A model generated the notes under the pieces. The model searched no databases. It saw only the letters and a list, made by a program, of their open reading frames with translations, and was not told where the DNA came from. Shown here in pieces: positions 25,105 through 34,955 of a stretch of 47,214 nt of DNA; position 1 is the first letter of the stretch; each line of letters begins with the position of its first letter. The translations under genes were made by a program, and so were the position numbers. This DNA is from Ktedonobacteria bacterium (GTDB taxonomy: Bacteria; Chloroflexota; Ktedonobacteria; Ktedonobacterales; JACDGC01): assembly GCA_027459705.1 (NCBI GenBank), contig DAIDHM010000191.1, positions 1 through 47,214 on the forward strand, given 5' to 3'.

Positions 25105-25369
25105 ACTCACTATCGGCATCTCTATGAGGACTTGCGCGGAAGAGGATGGGGAATCATGTCATGATCAGCACCCTCCCATACACCAACCCCGCTCTCCAGC
25201 GTTCGTGTTTCCGAGCGATCGTCCTTGTCGTTCAAAAGGTAATCATTACATCTCCCAGGTGCGGTTTTGGCCGATGGCATTGCTCAGCAGTCCGCGATGC
25301 ATTTTCAGGACTGCTGGCCCGTCTTGCAAGGACGGGCCAGCTACCAGGACGATTGACCTGCTCTGCAGG
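25105..25369. other. Gene-free region with a strong hairpin
   Basis: Part of a 314-base gap between the S51 peptidase start and the SDR stop. A perfect 11-bp stem (25313-25323 with 25331-25341) lies about 30 bases downstream of the SDR gene on its strand. It probably marks that transcript's end, although no T tract follows. Nothing else was identified. Confidence 0.5.
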
Positions 25370-26314
25370 TTATTCCTCGGCGGTTCTTCCATTCCCATTG
25401 GTGAAGTAGTGTCCCTCATCGAGGTCCGCAATAAGGCCTGGATGTGTTGGTTGCCATCCGAGCAGGTCGCGGGTAAGGGAACTCGAGGCCGGGCTATCCA
25501 TACCGATAAATCCACCCAACCACGCGAAATGTGCAATCGCGTTCTCGGGAGCGATGGAGACAACCGGCAGATGCAAGTGCCGCCCGATAACCTCAGCGAT
25601 CGCGCGGATCGGAACGCCTTCGTCAGCGACGGCATGCAAGGTTGCGCCTGCTGGCGCTTTCTCCAGTGCCAGGCGGAAGAGATGCGCTGTATCCAGTCGA
25701 TGCACAGCGGGCCACCGGTTAGAGCCATCGCCGATATACCCAGCCACACCCTGCCGACGGGCAATGTCGACCAGCGCTGCCATAAAGCCCTTATCTCCGC
25801 TACCATGTGCTGTAGGCGAGATCCGCACAATCGACGAGCGGACATTACGCGCGGCGAGCGCCAGCGTATATTCCGCGTTTGCGAGACGCAAGGCCGGACC
25901 AGATGGCGTTCCTTCAGGCGCAGATCCATGCCCATCCCGCTCGGTCACTACCCGGCCAGGCGCGAGGCCGAGCAACCCCGAGGCGAGGACGAAAGGTCGA
26001 CCGGACCCCGCTAACGCTTCGCCGATGGTCTCGATGGCGCGACGGTCCGCTGTGGCAGCGTCGGCAAAACCGCCCGAAAACGCGATATCATGCTTAAACG
26101 CGAGGTGTACCACACCATCAGCTTGCGAAGCTGTCTGGTGCAGTGTGTCGAGATCATCAATGGTGCCGCGAATCGCAGTGGCGCCGAGGTCGGTCAAGAC
26201 TGCCGCTGACGTTTCGGAACGGGCGAGTCCGATAACCTGGTGGCCCGCCGCGATGCACTCTCGCACCAAAGCCGACCCAATCCACCCCGAAGCGCCGGTG
26301 ACTAAGATTTTCAT
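25370..26314 (-). CDS. NAD(P)-dependent epimerase/dehydratase (atypical SDR)
   Basis: A 314-residue Rossmann-fold protein. The dinucleotide motif GASGWIG (7-13) fits the extended or atypical short-chain dehydrogenase pattern. The SDR Tyr-x-x-x-Lys is not intact in the expected place (AEYTLALAARN), so catalysis may differ or it may be a sensor-like oxidoreductase. A GAGGAG site lies 6 bases upstream of the ATG. It is divergent from a TetR-type regulator with 154 bases between, so that regulator probably controls it. The substrate is unknown; related proteins are annotated only as NAD-dependent epimerases. Confidence 0.85.
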   Translation of the reverse strand: MKILVTGASGWIGSALVRECIAAGHQVIGLARSETSAAVLTDLGATAIRGTIDDLDTLHQTASQADGVVHLAFKHDIAFSGGFADAATADRRAIETIGEALAGSGRPFVLASGLLGLAPGRVVTERDGHGSAPEGTPSGPALRLANAEYTLALAARNVRSSIVRISPTAHGSGDKGFMAALVDIARRQGVAGYIGDGSNRWPAVHRLDTAHLFRLALEKAPAGATLHAVADEGVPIRAIAEVIGRHLHLPVVSIAPENAIAHFAWLGGFIGMDSPASSSLTRDLLGWQPTHPGLIADLDEGHYFTNGNGRTAEE

Positions 26315-26345
26315 GCGTTTCTCCTCAACTGGTACATTGATACGG

Positions 26346-26387
26346 GTAACAATGCAACACCTTGTCGCAAAGGCAGCGTTTTGTTAC
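26346..26387. promoter_or_regulatory. Possible TetR operator dyad
   Basis: GTAACAA (26346-26352) and TTGTTAC (26381-26387) are inverted copies within the divergent SDR/TetR gap. An ATGCAACA segment also recurs twice in this gap (near 26353 and 26447). Confidence 0.35.
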
Positions 26388-26468
26388 AATTCATACGGTA
26401 GCGCGATCACTGACACGAGGCAAGAATCACTTCACGGTTTATGTTACGTATGCAACAGAGGAGGAAAA

Positions 26469-27107
26469 ATGTCGCACGACGAGCATGCTGACCTGCGAGT
26501 TCGGCGTACCCATAAGTTTTTGCAAGAAGCGATCATAGACCTGATCGCGGAGAAAGGGTTCGATACGATCACCGTGGGTGATATCGCTGAACGTGCGATG
26601 ATCAATCGCGCGACCTTTTATCGGCATTATCAAGATAAATACGATCTGGTCGCCAAGATCTTCGAAGACACCGCGAAGCAGTTGTTGGAGAATACTGCGC
26701 CGATAAAAAAGGACGCGAGCCATTTTTTGAATACCGAACCACCGGAAATATGGGTCCAGGTGTTTCAGCACGTCGCCGAACACGCTCGCCTCTATCGCGC
26801 GATGCTCGGACGTAATGGTAGCCCGTGGTTCGCGGAGCGCATTCGCGAGCAAATGATGATGCTGATACTCGATCGTTCGCATGCCTTCGATGATCAAAGC
26901 CAATTCAAAAGGCAGATTGACCCTGCCTTACCAGACGAGCTCCCCGCTATGCAGTTCGCGCATGTCTTCACAGGGACCATCGTCTGGTGGTTGGAGAGCG
27001 AGCAACGCTACACGCCCAAACAGATCGCATCCTGGTTTTATCGATTTGCGATCTTCGGCTTTTTCATTGCTCGAGGGTATCAGGTTGCGTTGCGAGAAAA
27101 TACATAA
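26469..27107 (+). CDS. TetR/AcrR-family transcriptional regulator
   Basis: A 212-residue regulator. The helix-turn-helix lies at about 15-60, with FLQEAIIDLIAEKGFDTITVGDIAERAMINRATFYRHYQDK-type sequence spread over the usual positions. The C-terminal ligand-binding region includes paired hydrophobic helices (IVWWLESE, IASWFYRFAIFGFF), as in the TetR C-terminal domains that bind small hydrophobic ligands. The start at 26469 has GAGGAGG immediately upstream. It is divergent from the SDR gene, which suggests local repression and autoregulation. Confidence 0.88.
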   Translation: MSHDEHADLRVRRTHKFLQEAIIDLIAEKGFDTITVGDIAERAMINRATFYRHYQDKYDLVAKIFEDTAKQLLENTAPIKKDASHFLNTEPPEIWVQVFQHVAEHARLYRAMLGRNGSPWFAERIREQMMMLILDRSHAFDDQSQFKRQIDPALPDELPAMQFAHVFTGTIVWWLESEQRYTPKQIASWFYRFAIFGFFIARGYQVALRENT

Positions 27108-27314
27108 AACAGGTGCGAATTTGCTCATGATTGTACGACACCCGCAAGGTTCATCCCTGATGCCGCAGAGATGCGTTCGACACATTGCTCGCTTCCCGTG
27201 AGCGGATCGTGATGTCTCCTCGTGCCCTGTGACCCAGATGATAGGCCAGCTGCATACGATGCAACAACAGGCCTACCCCACATCTCAATGGGGAATCATC
27301 GCGGAGGCGTAGAC

Positions 27315-29219
27315 GTGAAACAGCTGCTGTCGGGCAACGCCGCCCTGGCGCGTGGGGCATGGGAGGCCGGCGCCGTGGTCGCCGCGGGCTATCCCGGAAC
27401 GCCAAGCACGGAGATTTTAGAGCACTTCGCCCGCTACCCCGGCGTCTATGCCGAATGGTCGCCGAACGAGAAGGTCGCGCTGGATGTCGCGATTGGCGCG
27501 GCCTATGCCGGAAAACGCGCCATCGCTACCATGAAACATGTGGGATTGAATGTCGCTGCCGATGCGTTCATGTACGTCGCGATGACTGGCATTGAGGGGG
27601 GTCTCGTCATCATCTCAGCCGATGATCCGGCGATGCACTCCAGTCAGAATGAACAGGACAATCGGATGTACGCCAAGTTCGCGCGCATCCCCTGCCTGGA
27701 GCCTGCATCAAGTCAAGCTGCCAAAGATCAAATGCTGGATGCTTTTGCCATCAGTGAGCAGTTTGATACGCCGGTCTTGCTGCGCGTCACCACGCGCATC
27801 TGTCATTCGACCAGTGAAGTTATCCTCGGCGACCCGCCGCCACGCACCGGATTGGGCGATGAAGCACCCCAAACACCCAGGTTCCCCCGCAACCCTGGGA
27901 AGTATGTGATGGTGCCTGGCAACGCGGTGAAGCGTCACCCGATTATTGAAGAGCGGCTGCGACGCCTAGCCGCTTTTGCTGAAACCTACCCTGGCAATGT
28001 GATCGTGCCGGGTAGTTCAGGACTGGGGATCATCACCGCGGGCATCTCCTATCAATATGCGCGCGAAGTCTTCCCTGACGCGGCGATTCTCCATCTGGGC
28101 ATGAGCTGGCCACTACCCGCAGACTTGATCCGCAATTTCGCGGAGTCGGTCAATCGCCTAATCGTGATGGAAGAGTTGGACCCCTTCATTGAAGAGGGGG
28201 TGCGGTTGCTCGGGGTCACTGTTGCATCGGACCATCCGGAAGCACCGCGCAAGTGGGTTGAAGGGAAAAACATTTTTCCGATCATCGGTGAATTTTCGCC
28301 GCGGATCATCCGTGAGCACGCTATCACCGCTGGCCTCTTACCCACATCTGCCCATGTCGCCACCCCAGACCTCATGTCCAGCACACTCCCGCCAAGACCG
28401 CCGGTCCTCTGCGCGGGATGTCCGCATCGCAGTTCGTTCTATCTGCTACATAAGCTGAAAGTGCCAGTCAATGGCGACATCGGCTGCTATAGTCTGGGAT
28501 TCGCGCCGCCCTTGAGCGCGATGCATACGCTGGGTTGCATGGGGGCGGGGATCAGCGTGGCCCATGGCGCCAGCAAAGCCGGATCTCCTGAGCGGCATGT
28601 GGCGGTCATCGGCGATTCGACGTTTTTTCATTCAGGCATTCCCGCCCTGCTCAATGTCGTCTATCATCATAGCCCTGTCGTCACCATCATATTGGATAAC
28701 CGGGTCACCGCGATGACCGGACATCAGGGCACACCGGCAACCGGCGATACGTTACAACCCGGGCAGACTCATACGGATCCATCGACAGGGCAGCCAACTC
28801 TGATCGCGATTGAACCGATTGTCCGCGCGCTCGGCATTCAGCATGTCCAGACGCTTGATGCTTTTGCGGTGGACGAGATCGAAGCAACATTGCGTGACTT
28901 CTTGCAACTCGATGGCCCTTCCGTCTTGATCGCCCTGCAGCCCTGCGCCCTGGAAACGTCGGGACGGGCGCGCTGGCGCCCCCTGGAAGTCGTAGCGGAT
29001 CAGTGCAATGGCTGCACGCTCTGCTTTCGACTGGGCTGCCCGGCGATCCTCAAGAGCGACGAATTAGACGCGCATACCCAGCGCCCCAGGGCGAGCATCG
29101 ACCCGGCACAGTGTACCGGCTGTGAAGTCTGCTCGCAGATCTGTCCGCGCAACGCCATCAGTTTCCGCGATGATGCGCTGTCGCTTGCTACAGCGGAAAG
29201 CACCGAGGTGCGGCGATGA
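27315..29219 (+). CDS. iorA: Indolepyruvate:ferredoxin oxidoreductase, alpha subunit
   Basis: Catalytic subunit of the oxygen-sensitive enzyme that oxidatively decarboxylates aryl pyruvates (from Trp, Phe, Tyr) to aryl-acetyl-CoA, reducing ferredoxin. The N-terminal pyrimidine-binding domain begins LLSGNAALARGAWEAG. The thiamine-diphosphate domain shows GDIGCYSLGF and GDSTFFHSGIPALLN with DNRVTAMTGHQ. Two C-terminal ferredoxin motifs start near residues 564 and 599 (CNGCTLC.., CTGCEVCSQICP). The start is GTG at 27315, with GGAGG 7 bases upstream; a longer in-frame start at 27222 lacks a site. Its stop overlaps iorB by 4 bases. Confidence 0.95.
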   Translation: MKQLLSGNAALARGAWEAGAVVAAGYPGTPSTEILEHFARYPGVYAEWSPNEKVALDVAIGAAYAGKRAIATMKHVGLNVAADAFMYVAMTGIEGGLVIISADDPAMHSSQNEQDNRMYAKFARIPCLEPASSQAAKDQMLDAFAISEQFDTPVLLRVTTRICHSTSEVILGDPPPRTGLGDEAPQTPRFPRNPGKYVMVPGNAVKRHPIIEERLRRLAAFAETYPGNVIVPGSSGLGIITAGISYQYAREVFPDAAILHLGMSWPLPADLIRNFAESVNRLIVMEELDPFIEEGVRLLGVTVASDHPEAPRKWVEGKNIFPIIGEFSPRIIREHAITAGLLPTSAHVATPDLMSSTLPPRPPVLCAGCPHRSSFYLLHKLKVPVNGDIGCYSLGFAPPLSAMHTLGCMGAGISVAHGASKAGSPERHVAVIGDSTFFHSGIPALLNVVYHHSPVVTIILDNRVTAMTGHQGTPATGDTLQPGQTHTDPSTGQPTLIAIEPIVRALGIQHVQTLDAFAVDEIEATLRDFLQLDGPSVLIALQPCALETSGRARWRPLEVVADQCNGCTLCFRLGCPAILKSDELDAHTQRPRASIDPAQCTGCEVCSQICPRNAISFRDDALSLATAESTEVRR

Positions 29220-29839
29220 AACCGCTCAATTTTCTCCTGGTTGGCGTCGGTGGCCAGGGAACGATCCTGGCAAGTGATATCCTGGCACATGTCGGCGCCG
29301 CCGCGGGGTTGCAGGTCAAGCAAGCAGAGTTGCATGGAATGTCGCAGCGCGGGGGCAGTGTCTCAAGCCACGTGCGCTGGGGTGAACGCGTTTTCTCGCC
29401 AATTGTCGGTGCGGGCGAAGTGGATGTCTTGGTGGCCTTTGAGGAATTGGAGGCCCTGCGATACCTCGAGATGTTACATCGGGATGCGCTGATCATCGTG
29501 AATCAGGAACGCATTATCCCCACATCAGTCACTACGGGAGCATATACTTATCCCACCGAACCGACCATGCTGGCGATGTTCAGTAGCGTGACTACCCATA
29601 TCATTCGCGTCGATGGGCCCGGAATCGCCGGGCGGCTGGGGTTGGCGAAGGCCGCCAATAGCGTCGTCCTCGGCGCGCTCGCACGCGCCCTGGCAGTCCA
29701 CAAGTTGGTCGAACCGCCGGTGTCTGATGAGATCTGGCTGACGACAATGGCCGAGCGAACGCCCGCAAAGTTCCGTGACCTGAATCGCGCGGCATTCTGT
29801 GGTGGACAGGATGCGATGACACTGGTGGGTATGGCCTGA
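29216..29839 (+). CDS. iorB: Indolepyruvate:ferredoxin oxidoreductase, beta subunit
   Basis: The 207-residue gamma-type domain of a 2-oxoacid:ferredoxin oxidoreductase that pairs with IorA. Family features are FLLVGVGGQGTILASDILAHVG at the start and the segment MSQRGGSVSSHVRWG. The ATG overlaps the iorA stop (ATGA), so the subunits are translationally coupled and made in equal amounts. Its length matches the family. Together with the next gene it makes a three-gene operon. Confidence 0.94.
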   Translation: MKPLNFLLVGVGGQGTILASDILAHVGAAAGLQVKQAELHGMSQRGGSVSSHVRWGERVFSPIVGAGEVDVLVAFEELEALRYLEMLHRDALIIVNQERIIPTSVTTGAYTYPTEPTMLAMFSSVTTHIIRVDGPGIAGRLGLAKAANSVVLGALARALAVHKLVEPPVSDEIWLTTMAERTPAKFRDLNRAAFCGGQDAMTLVGMA

Positions 29840-29870
29840 CCTGCTCACGAATATCCTTGAGGTGAGGTCC

Positions 29871-32018
29871 ATGTCAACAACTACACCCGATACTGTGACG
29901 GCGCTCGACAGCTTTTTTCATCCGACCGGGATAGCCCTGATCGGCGCGAGTCGCGATCCCGCCAAGCTCAGCTATGGAGTCCTGACCAACTTGCTATATG
30001 GCGCAAGCAGCTTCCCTGGCCCAGTCTATCCGGTGAATCCACATGCTGATACGATACTGGGGCGGCGGTGTTATCCAGATATTGCCTCAGTCCCCGATCC
30101 CGTCGATCTTGCCATCCTGGTCATTCCAGCAGATATGGTGGAAGGGGCGATTGAAGCTTGCGGACGGCGTGGCATCCGCGCGGCGATCGTCATCTCGGGC
30201 GGGTTTCGCGAGGTCGGCGCGGAAGGCGCAGCGCGCGAACAGCGGATGGTCGCGACGGCGAGAAACTATGGCATGCGCATTATGGGACCCAACGGGATTG
30301 GGGTCATTGATACACACACGCCACTGAACACCACGTTTGTCGTCGGGACGCCGACGCAAGGCGAGATCGCTTTCCTCTCGCAGTCCGGCGCGCTCTGCGG
30401 CGGGATTATTGATTGGGTGGTCGGCCGTGGCATTGGCTTCAGCCGCATGCTGAGTGTTGGCAACGAGGCTGATATCCATGAGGCTGACCTGCTCCCATAT
30501 CTGGCGGAAGACGCGCAGACGAAGGTCATCGCGATGTATCTGGAAGAGGTAAAAGACGGTCCAGGCTTTCTGGACGCTATCCGGAGCATTGCGCCACTGA
30601 AGCCTCTCCTGGCGATCAAAGCCGGGCGTACGGCCAGTGGTCAGGCGGCGACCGCTTCACATACGGGCGCGTTGGCCAGTCCACATGCGGCATTCCGCGC
30701 CGCCTGCCGCCAGCATGGCGTCATTGAATTTGAGAGCATCGAAGCCATGTTCAATGGTGGTCTGGCGTTGGCCTATCAGCCGTTACCGCAAGGGTCGCGG
30801 ATCGCGATTGTCACCAACGCGGGTGGTCCGGCGGCGCTGGCAGCCGATACGCTTGGCGCACTGGGGCTCACCCTGGCACGAACACATCCGGCAATTCAGG
30901 CTGAATTGCGGAAGACTCTCCATGCCGATGCACAGGTCGCTGGCCCTATCGACCTGCTGGGCGGAGCCACCGAGCACGAATATGCGGCAGCCTGTGCTAC
31001 ACTGTTGCAAGATCCCGAGCTTGATGCCATCCTGGCGATCATCGTACCACAGGCGCTTGTCAACACCGTCGCAGTAGTAGAACAGCTGGCGGCCACGCTG
31101 GCGACTGCCGCCAATCCCAAACCAATGATCCTCTGCCTGATGGGTGAAGCCAGTCTGAGCGCGGCATTTGCCGCGGCGCATCGTCACCGCCTCCCCGCAT
31201 ATGTCTTTCCTGAAGCAGCAGTCGGCGCGCTGGCGACCCTCGTGCAGCGGTTCCAGTGGCTGGTGCAGGAACACTCCGCGCCTTCACCACCACGCGACTT
31301 TGACGCCGCCTATGTCCGCGCATTGTGTACGATGCTTTCCCACGACAATCGCACCAACCTCAGTATGGTTCAGAGTGCGGATCTTCTCACTGCGGCAGGC
31401 ATCAGGGTGCCACAAGCGCGCGTGGCCCATTCCGAGGAAGAAGCCGTCCAGATGGCGGAAGCGATCGGTTATCCGCTCGTACTGAAACTCATCAGCGGCG
31501 CGATCTCACACAAGACAGAAGTCGGGGGTGTCATCCTGAATCTTACGGATGTCGCGACCATCCGTCTCGCTTTTCAAGCATTACGGGACCGTGCCGCGAA
31601 GGCGAATATCCCTTTCGCGGGGGTATATGTACAGCGGATGGTGACCGGGGGCCATGAGATCATCCTTGGAATCAAACGCGATCCCACCTTTGGGCCGCTG
31701 GTGCTGTTCGGGTTGGGCGGGATATATGCTGAGGCCCTGGCCAGCGTCAGCTTCCGTCTGGCGCCCCTGACCTCTCTGGATGCCGCCGAAATGATCGCCG
31801 AAGTGCCGGCCGCAAAAATCCTCGCGGGTTGGCGCGGTCAACCAGTTGCGGATATGGCGGCGCTGATCGATACGATCGTGCGATTGGGCTGGCTGGCGTG
31901 GACATGTCCGGAGATCCTTGAGGGTGACATCAATCCGTTACTCGTGTTGCCAGCCGGACAACCTGGCGTTTCTGCGCCAGGGGCGCTGGCCGCTGACGCG
32001 CGCTTCGTCATTGGCTGA
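29871..32018 (+). CDS. ADP-forming acyl-CoA synthetase, fused alpha-beta (acetyl/aryl-acetyl-CoA type)
   Basis: A 715-residue fusion of both subunits of ADP-forming acyl-CoA synthetase, which turns an acyl-CoA, ADP and phosphate into the acid, CoA and ATP. A CoA-binding domain comes first (PTGIALIGASRDPAKLSYGV), followed by the succinyl-CoA-synthetase-like domain with the phosphorylated His (about 264) in ASHTGALA. The ATP-grasp beta part follows from about residue 490 (YPLVLKLISGAISHKTEVGGV). The start at 29871 has GAGGTGAGG upstream; three extra codons upstream are unlikely to be used. It follows iorAB by 31 bases, so the substrate is probably an aryl-acetyl-CoA. Confidence 0.92.
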   Translation: MSTTTPDTVTALDSFFHPTGIALIGASRDPAKLSYGVLTNLLYGASSFPGPVYPVNPHADTILGRRCYPDIASVPDPVDLAILVIPADMVEGAIEACGRRGIRAAIVISGGFREVGAEGAAREQRMVATARNYGMRIMGPNGIGVIDTHTPLNTTFVVGTPTQGEIAFLSQSGALCGGIIDWVVGRGIGFSRMLSVGNEADIHEADLLPYLAEDAQTKVIAMYLEEVKDGPGFLDAIRSIAPLKPLLAIKAGRTASGQAATASHTGALASPHAAFRAACRQHGVIEFESIEAMFNGGLALAYQPLPQGSRIAIVTNAGGPAALAADTLGALGLTLARTHPAIQAELRKTLHADAQVAGPIDLLGGATEHEYAAACATLLQDPELDAILAIIVPQALVNTVAVVEQLAATLATAANPKPMILCLMGEASLSAAFAAAHRHRLPAYVFPEAAVGALATLVQRFQWLVQEHSAPSPPRDFDAAYVRALCTMLSHDNRTNLSMVQSADLLTAAGIRVPQARVAHSEEEAVQMAEAIGYPLVLKLISGAISHKTEVGGVILNLTDVATIRLAFQALRDRAAKANIPFAGVYVQRMVTGGHEIILGIKRDPTFGPLVLFGLGGIYAEALASVSFRLAPLTSLDAAEMIAEVPAAKILAGWRGQPVADMAALIDTIVRLGWLAWTCPEILEGDINPLLVLPAGQPGVSAPGALAADARFVIG

Positions 32019-32039
32019 TGGCGCGCGCCCGGCGAGGAA

Positions 32040-32064
32040 GATGAAGGCTGACGCGCCCTTCATC
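32040..32064. terminator. Hairpin between convergent genes
   Basis: An 8-bp stem GATGAAGG / CCTTCATC after the ACD gene and before the stop of the large membrane protein. It has no T tract. Confidence 0.45.
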
Positions 32065-32082
32065 TCCCCCTTGTGTGCATCC

Positions 32083-34839
32083 TCACTGAACGGCCGGGTT
32101 GGCGCGCGCCCTCAAGCTGAGCCAGGTGGCGGCGATGAGGAGGATCAGCGCCATACCCGCGATGATGACCGCGATCGGCACACCAGAATGGTAGGCCAAT
32201 ACCGCGCCGCGGAGTGCGGCCAGGCCCACCAGCGCTGACCCGCTGTAGAGCTGGATGCTCGATCGCTTCCCGACACCAATGCCGATGATACCAATAGCTT
32301 CCGCTGCCAGGAGAACGGTGTAGAGCCACTGGGAGTCGCCGATGAATGATTGGCTGAACATTGGTGCCCAGACGACGAGCATGGCGCCGATGATAGTCTC
32401 TGATTCGTCGCGCATGCCGATAAGCAAGCCGTATCCGAAGATCGCGGTCACGGCGAGGAATGCCATCTTCCAGGCAAAGACCCCCGGATCGGCATCGCCA
32501 AAGTTGCTGATGTCCGTGTAGGTGGCTATCACGCCGACCAGGAGCAGCCAGACATTCCACCAACGACCATAGCGCGCTTGCAGGATGACCGCGCCCGCCA
32601 GGGTGAGAAGTGTCAAGGCATAGAGCGCCACCTGATTGGTCGTGCCGAGGATCGCGGCGCCGGCGCAGTAGGCAGTAACCAAAGTGAGCTGGGACTGGCG
32701 CTCCAGCACGGCGACGGCGACACTCAGGATGCCAAAGAGCACCATGTACCAGACGTAAACAGAAATGGCGAGAAACTGGGTCTGATTTGCTGCCATATCG
32801 ACCGAAAGGCGGCTCTGCCCGAGCAACATTCCCACGATGGCAATGACATACATGGGTATAGCGGCGGAACGTCCCAACCACGCCCGTACCAAGATCGCGA
32901 TCCCCGCCGCCACCAATGGCGGGATGCCCCATTGCCAGTATCCGCCATTCGCGACAAGGTACGGCAAGAGCGCCAGGACCCCATAGCAGCCCACGATTAT
33001 CCCGCTGCTCACAACCGCGCGTTCACGTCGACCCGCAATAAGCGCCAGAGCCGCGAAGCCGCTCATGACGAACATTTGTGCCAATTGTCGGTACGGGGTA
33101 TCCGGGAAGAGGATAAACAGTGAAAGGGTGGCATAGACGCTATCAATTACCGCGATAGTAAAGATGGGCCGACTGATGTGCTTCATTGCTGCGCCACTTC
33201 GCGCCGCCGATGACTGGCGCGCGGTGACCCAGGACAACGCCATGGCCACTGCCCAGAAGGCGACAGCAATAGCCACATGAAACCAGATAAGGGTCATGTT
33301 TGCCAAGGTGTCGTTTTGTAGAGGAAGAGTCAGGGGTACGCCGCCGAGGCTGCCCGCCACCAAGCTATGCAACACTAACGTCAACGAGACTCCACCATAC
33401 ACGAGCCACCAATACGCGGATCCAGATTCGAACATCGCGATACCACAGGTGATGGCTGTACTGGCTAAGAGGGCCACGATAATCGGAACATTCGGGTCAT
33501 TACGATAGCCATTGATGAGGTAGCCCCAGGTCGACAGGAAGAGCGCCAATGTCCAGATGTACCGGCGCTCCAGTCTGCGCTCACTCGCCACATTGAGGTA
33601 CAGCAACGCCACACCACCGGCTACCAGCGCCAGTAGCGCCAGCAGATAACTCGCAGCAGCCTGGGAGATACCCATTTGGGCAGCAACAGCAACTACCGCG
33701 AATGCCACCAACCAGTAGGTGATGATATCGGCCCATTTCCTGACGGGTATCCAGGGCACTCGGCCTGGTCGACGGGCAGTGAATGCCCAGGCACTGCTCA
33801 CGAAGACGGCGATTATGAGAGTTATAGTAAACGCCGATTGGTTTACTCCCCCCGATTGTACACTCGGGTCGAATATCGGCCTCGGGGTGAGGGCGTAATC
33901 GACTAAGCTCTGGCCCTCAAGGAAGAGTACCAGGACCAAGATGACAGAAGCGATCAGGCTGATCACCAGCGCCGGACGCGACAGCTGGTGAGCGGCCCCT
34001 ACGATTTCGGGGATGAGGAGGACGATCGCCGAGAGCGCCAGCGTACACAGTGCCCAATCTTCGGAGATGCCCGCCCAAGGCAGCACATACTGCGCCGCGA
34101 TGATCAGCGCTATGGCGCTCATGTATCCGTACACGGTGATGTGTGTGCGTAACGCGAGGGCAAGATAGACCACCGTCGTATACCAGGCGACAGCCGAGAC
34201 CACCCCCACCACCGGGAAAGTGGTGTAGCGCAAGACGTCTTGATAGATCGCCAAACCAAGCAGTGGCGTCATCAGCGCAAAGATACTCAGATATGTCTGG
34301 CTGATCGTGCGATGCTGGGCATGCGGCAGCAAGGCTAATCCCGCAATCCCAAAGAGCAGATAGACAACTACCACAATCATGAGACGCGCGGTACCATTCA
34401 ACGCCTGCCAGCCGCCGACCTCAAAGGTCAACATCGCCACGAGCAAGAGAAATGCGCCGATGTAGGCGATGATGGCAATACTCTGCTCTGTGAAAAAGGC
34501 GCTCCGAGAAAACGTGCGGGGTTCGGTACCTGGTGTAGCGACGGCAGGGCGCAGCAGACCGGTCGCATCTGAGGCGACGGTAGCGGCCGGGGGCACTGGT
34601 GCTGGCGCTGGATCGGTCACTAAGGCGGCATATTCCGCCGCAATCGTGTCGTGTAGTTGCTGAATGGTGTCGCCAGTTTCACCACGCGCAATGCGTTGAT
34701 CCAGGTCAAGGAGTGTGCGATGCATCCATTGCAAATGCGCGACGAGAACAGGGTCCACGGCCGCGAAACAGTAGGGGCAGTACCGTAATGATGGATCGAC
34801 CAGGTGCTTGCAGTTCGCGCAGATGCGGGGTATTTGCAT
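32083..34839 (-). CDS. Very large polytopic membrane protein with N-terminal zinc ribbon
   Basis: A 918-residue protein. An N-terminal zinc ribbon has Cys7, Cys10, Cys21 and Cys24 (CANC..CPYC). A helical linker and a Pro/Ala-rich segment follow. From about residue 125 there are more than twenty hydrophobic helices to the end. It resembles the DUF2157/DUF2339-type large membrane proteins in layout but carries no motif that identifies a substrate. GGGAGG lies 5 bases before the start. It is convergent with the ACD gene. A transport or membrane-organising role is only a guess; the zinc ribbon points to a cytoplasmic N-terminus. Confidence 0.72.
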   Translation of the reverse strand: MQIPRICANCKHLVDPSLRYCPYCFAAVDPVLVAHLQWMHRTLLDLDQRIARGETGDTIQQLHDTIAAEYAALVTDPAPAPVPPAATVASDATGLLRPAVATPGTEPRTFSRSAFFTEQSIAIIAYIGAFLLLVAMLTFEVGGWQALNGTARLMIVVVVYLLFGIAGLALLPHAQHRTISQTYLSIFALMTPLLGLAIYQDVLRYTTFPVVGVVSAVAWYTTVVYLALALRTHITVYGYMSAIALIIAAQYVLPWAGISEDWALCTLALSAIVLLIPEIVGAAHQLSRPALVISLIASVILVLVLFLEGQSLVDYALTPRPIFDPSVQSGGVNQSAFTITLIIAVFVSSAWAFTARRPGRVPWIPVRKWADIITYWLVAFAVVAVAAQMGISQAAASYLLALLALVAGGVALLYLNVASERRLERRYIWTLALFLSTWGYLINGYRNDPNVPIIVALLASTAITCGIAMFESGSAYWWLVYGGVSLTLVLHSLVAGSLGGVPLTLPLQNDTLANMTLIWFHVAIAVAFWAVAMALSWVTARQSSAARSGAAMKHISRPIFTIAVIDSVYATLSLFILFPDTPYRQLAQMFVMSGFAALALIAGRRERAVVSSGIIVGCYGVLALLPYLVANGGYWQWGIPPLVAAGIAILVRAWLGRSAAIPMYVIAIVGMLLGQSRLSVDMAANQTQFLAISVYVWYMVLFGILSVAVAVLERQSQLTLVTAYCAGAAILGTTNQVALYALTLLTLAGAVILQARYGRWWNVWLLLVGVIATYTDISNFGDADPGVFAWKMAFLAVTAIFGYGLLIGMRDESETIIGAMLVVWAPMFSQSFIGDSQWLYTVLLAAEAIGIIGIGVGKRSSIQLYSGSALVGLAALRGAVLAYHSGVPIAVIIAGMALILLIAATWLSLRARANPAVQ

Positions 34840-34955
34840 AGAAACCTCCCACTGAAATGCTAAAACCGACTCCTTACACGAAATTGGTCCATGCCCTCAT
34901 CTCACTGAGAAACGAACACAGCATGCCAAAGGCCCGCGAGGATCGCCAGATCGAG

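Noticed and set aside
25124-26014. 296-codon plus-strand frame covering the SDR gene
   Set aside because: It runs antisense to a conserved Rossmann-fold protein and has no domain or ribosome site.
25554-26468. Upstream extension of the TetR frame
   Set aside because: It is antisense to the SDR gene. The TetR domain and a GAGGAGG site begin at 26469.
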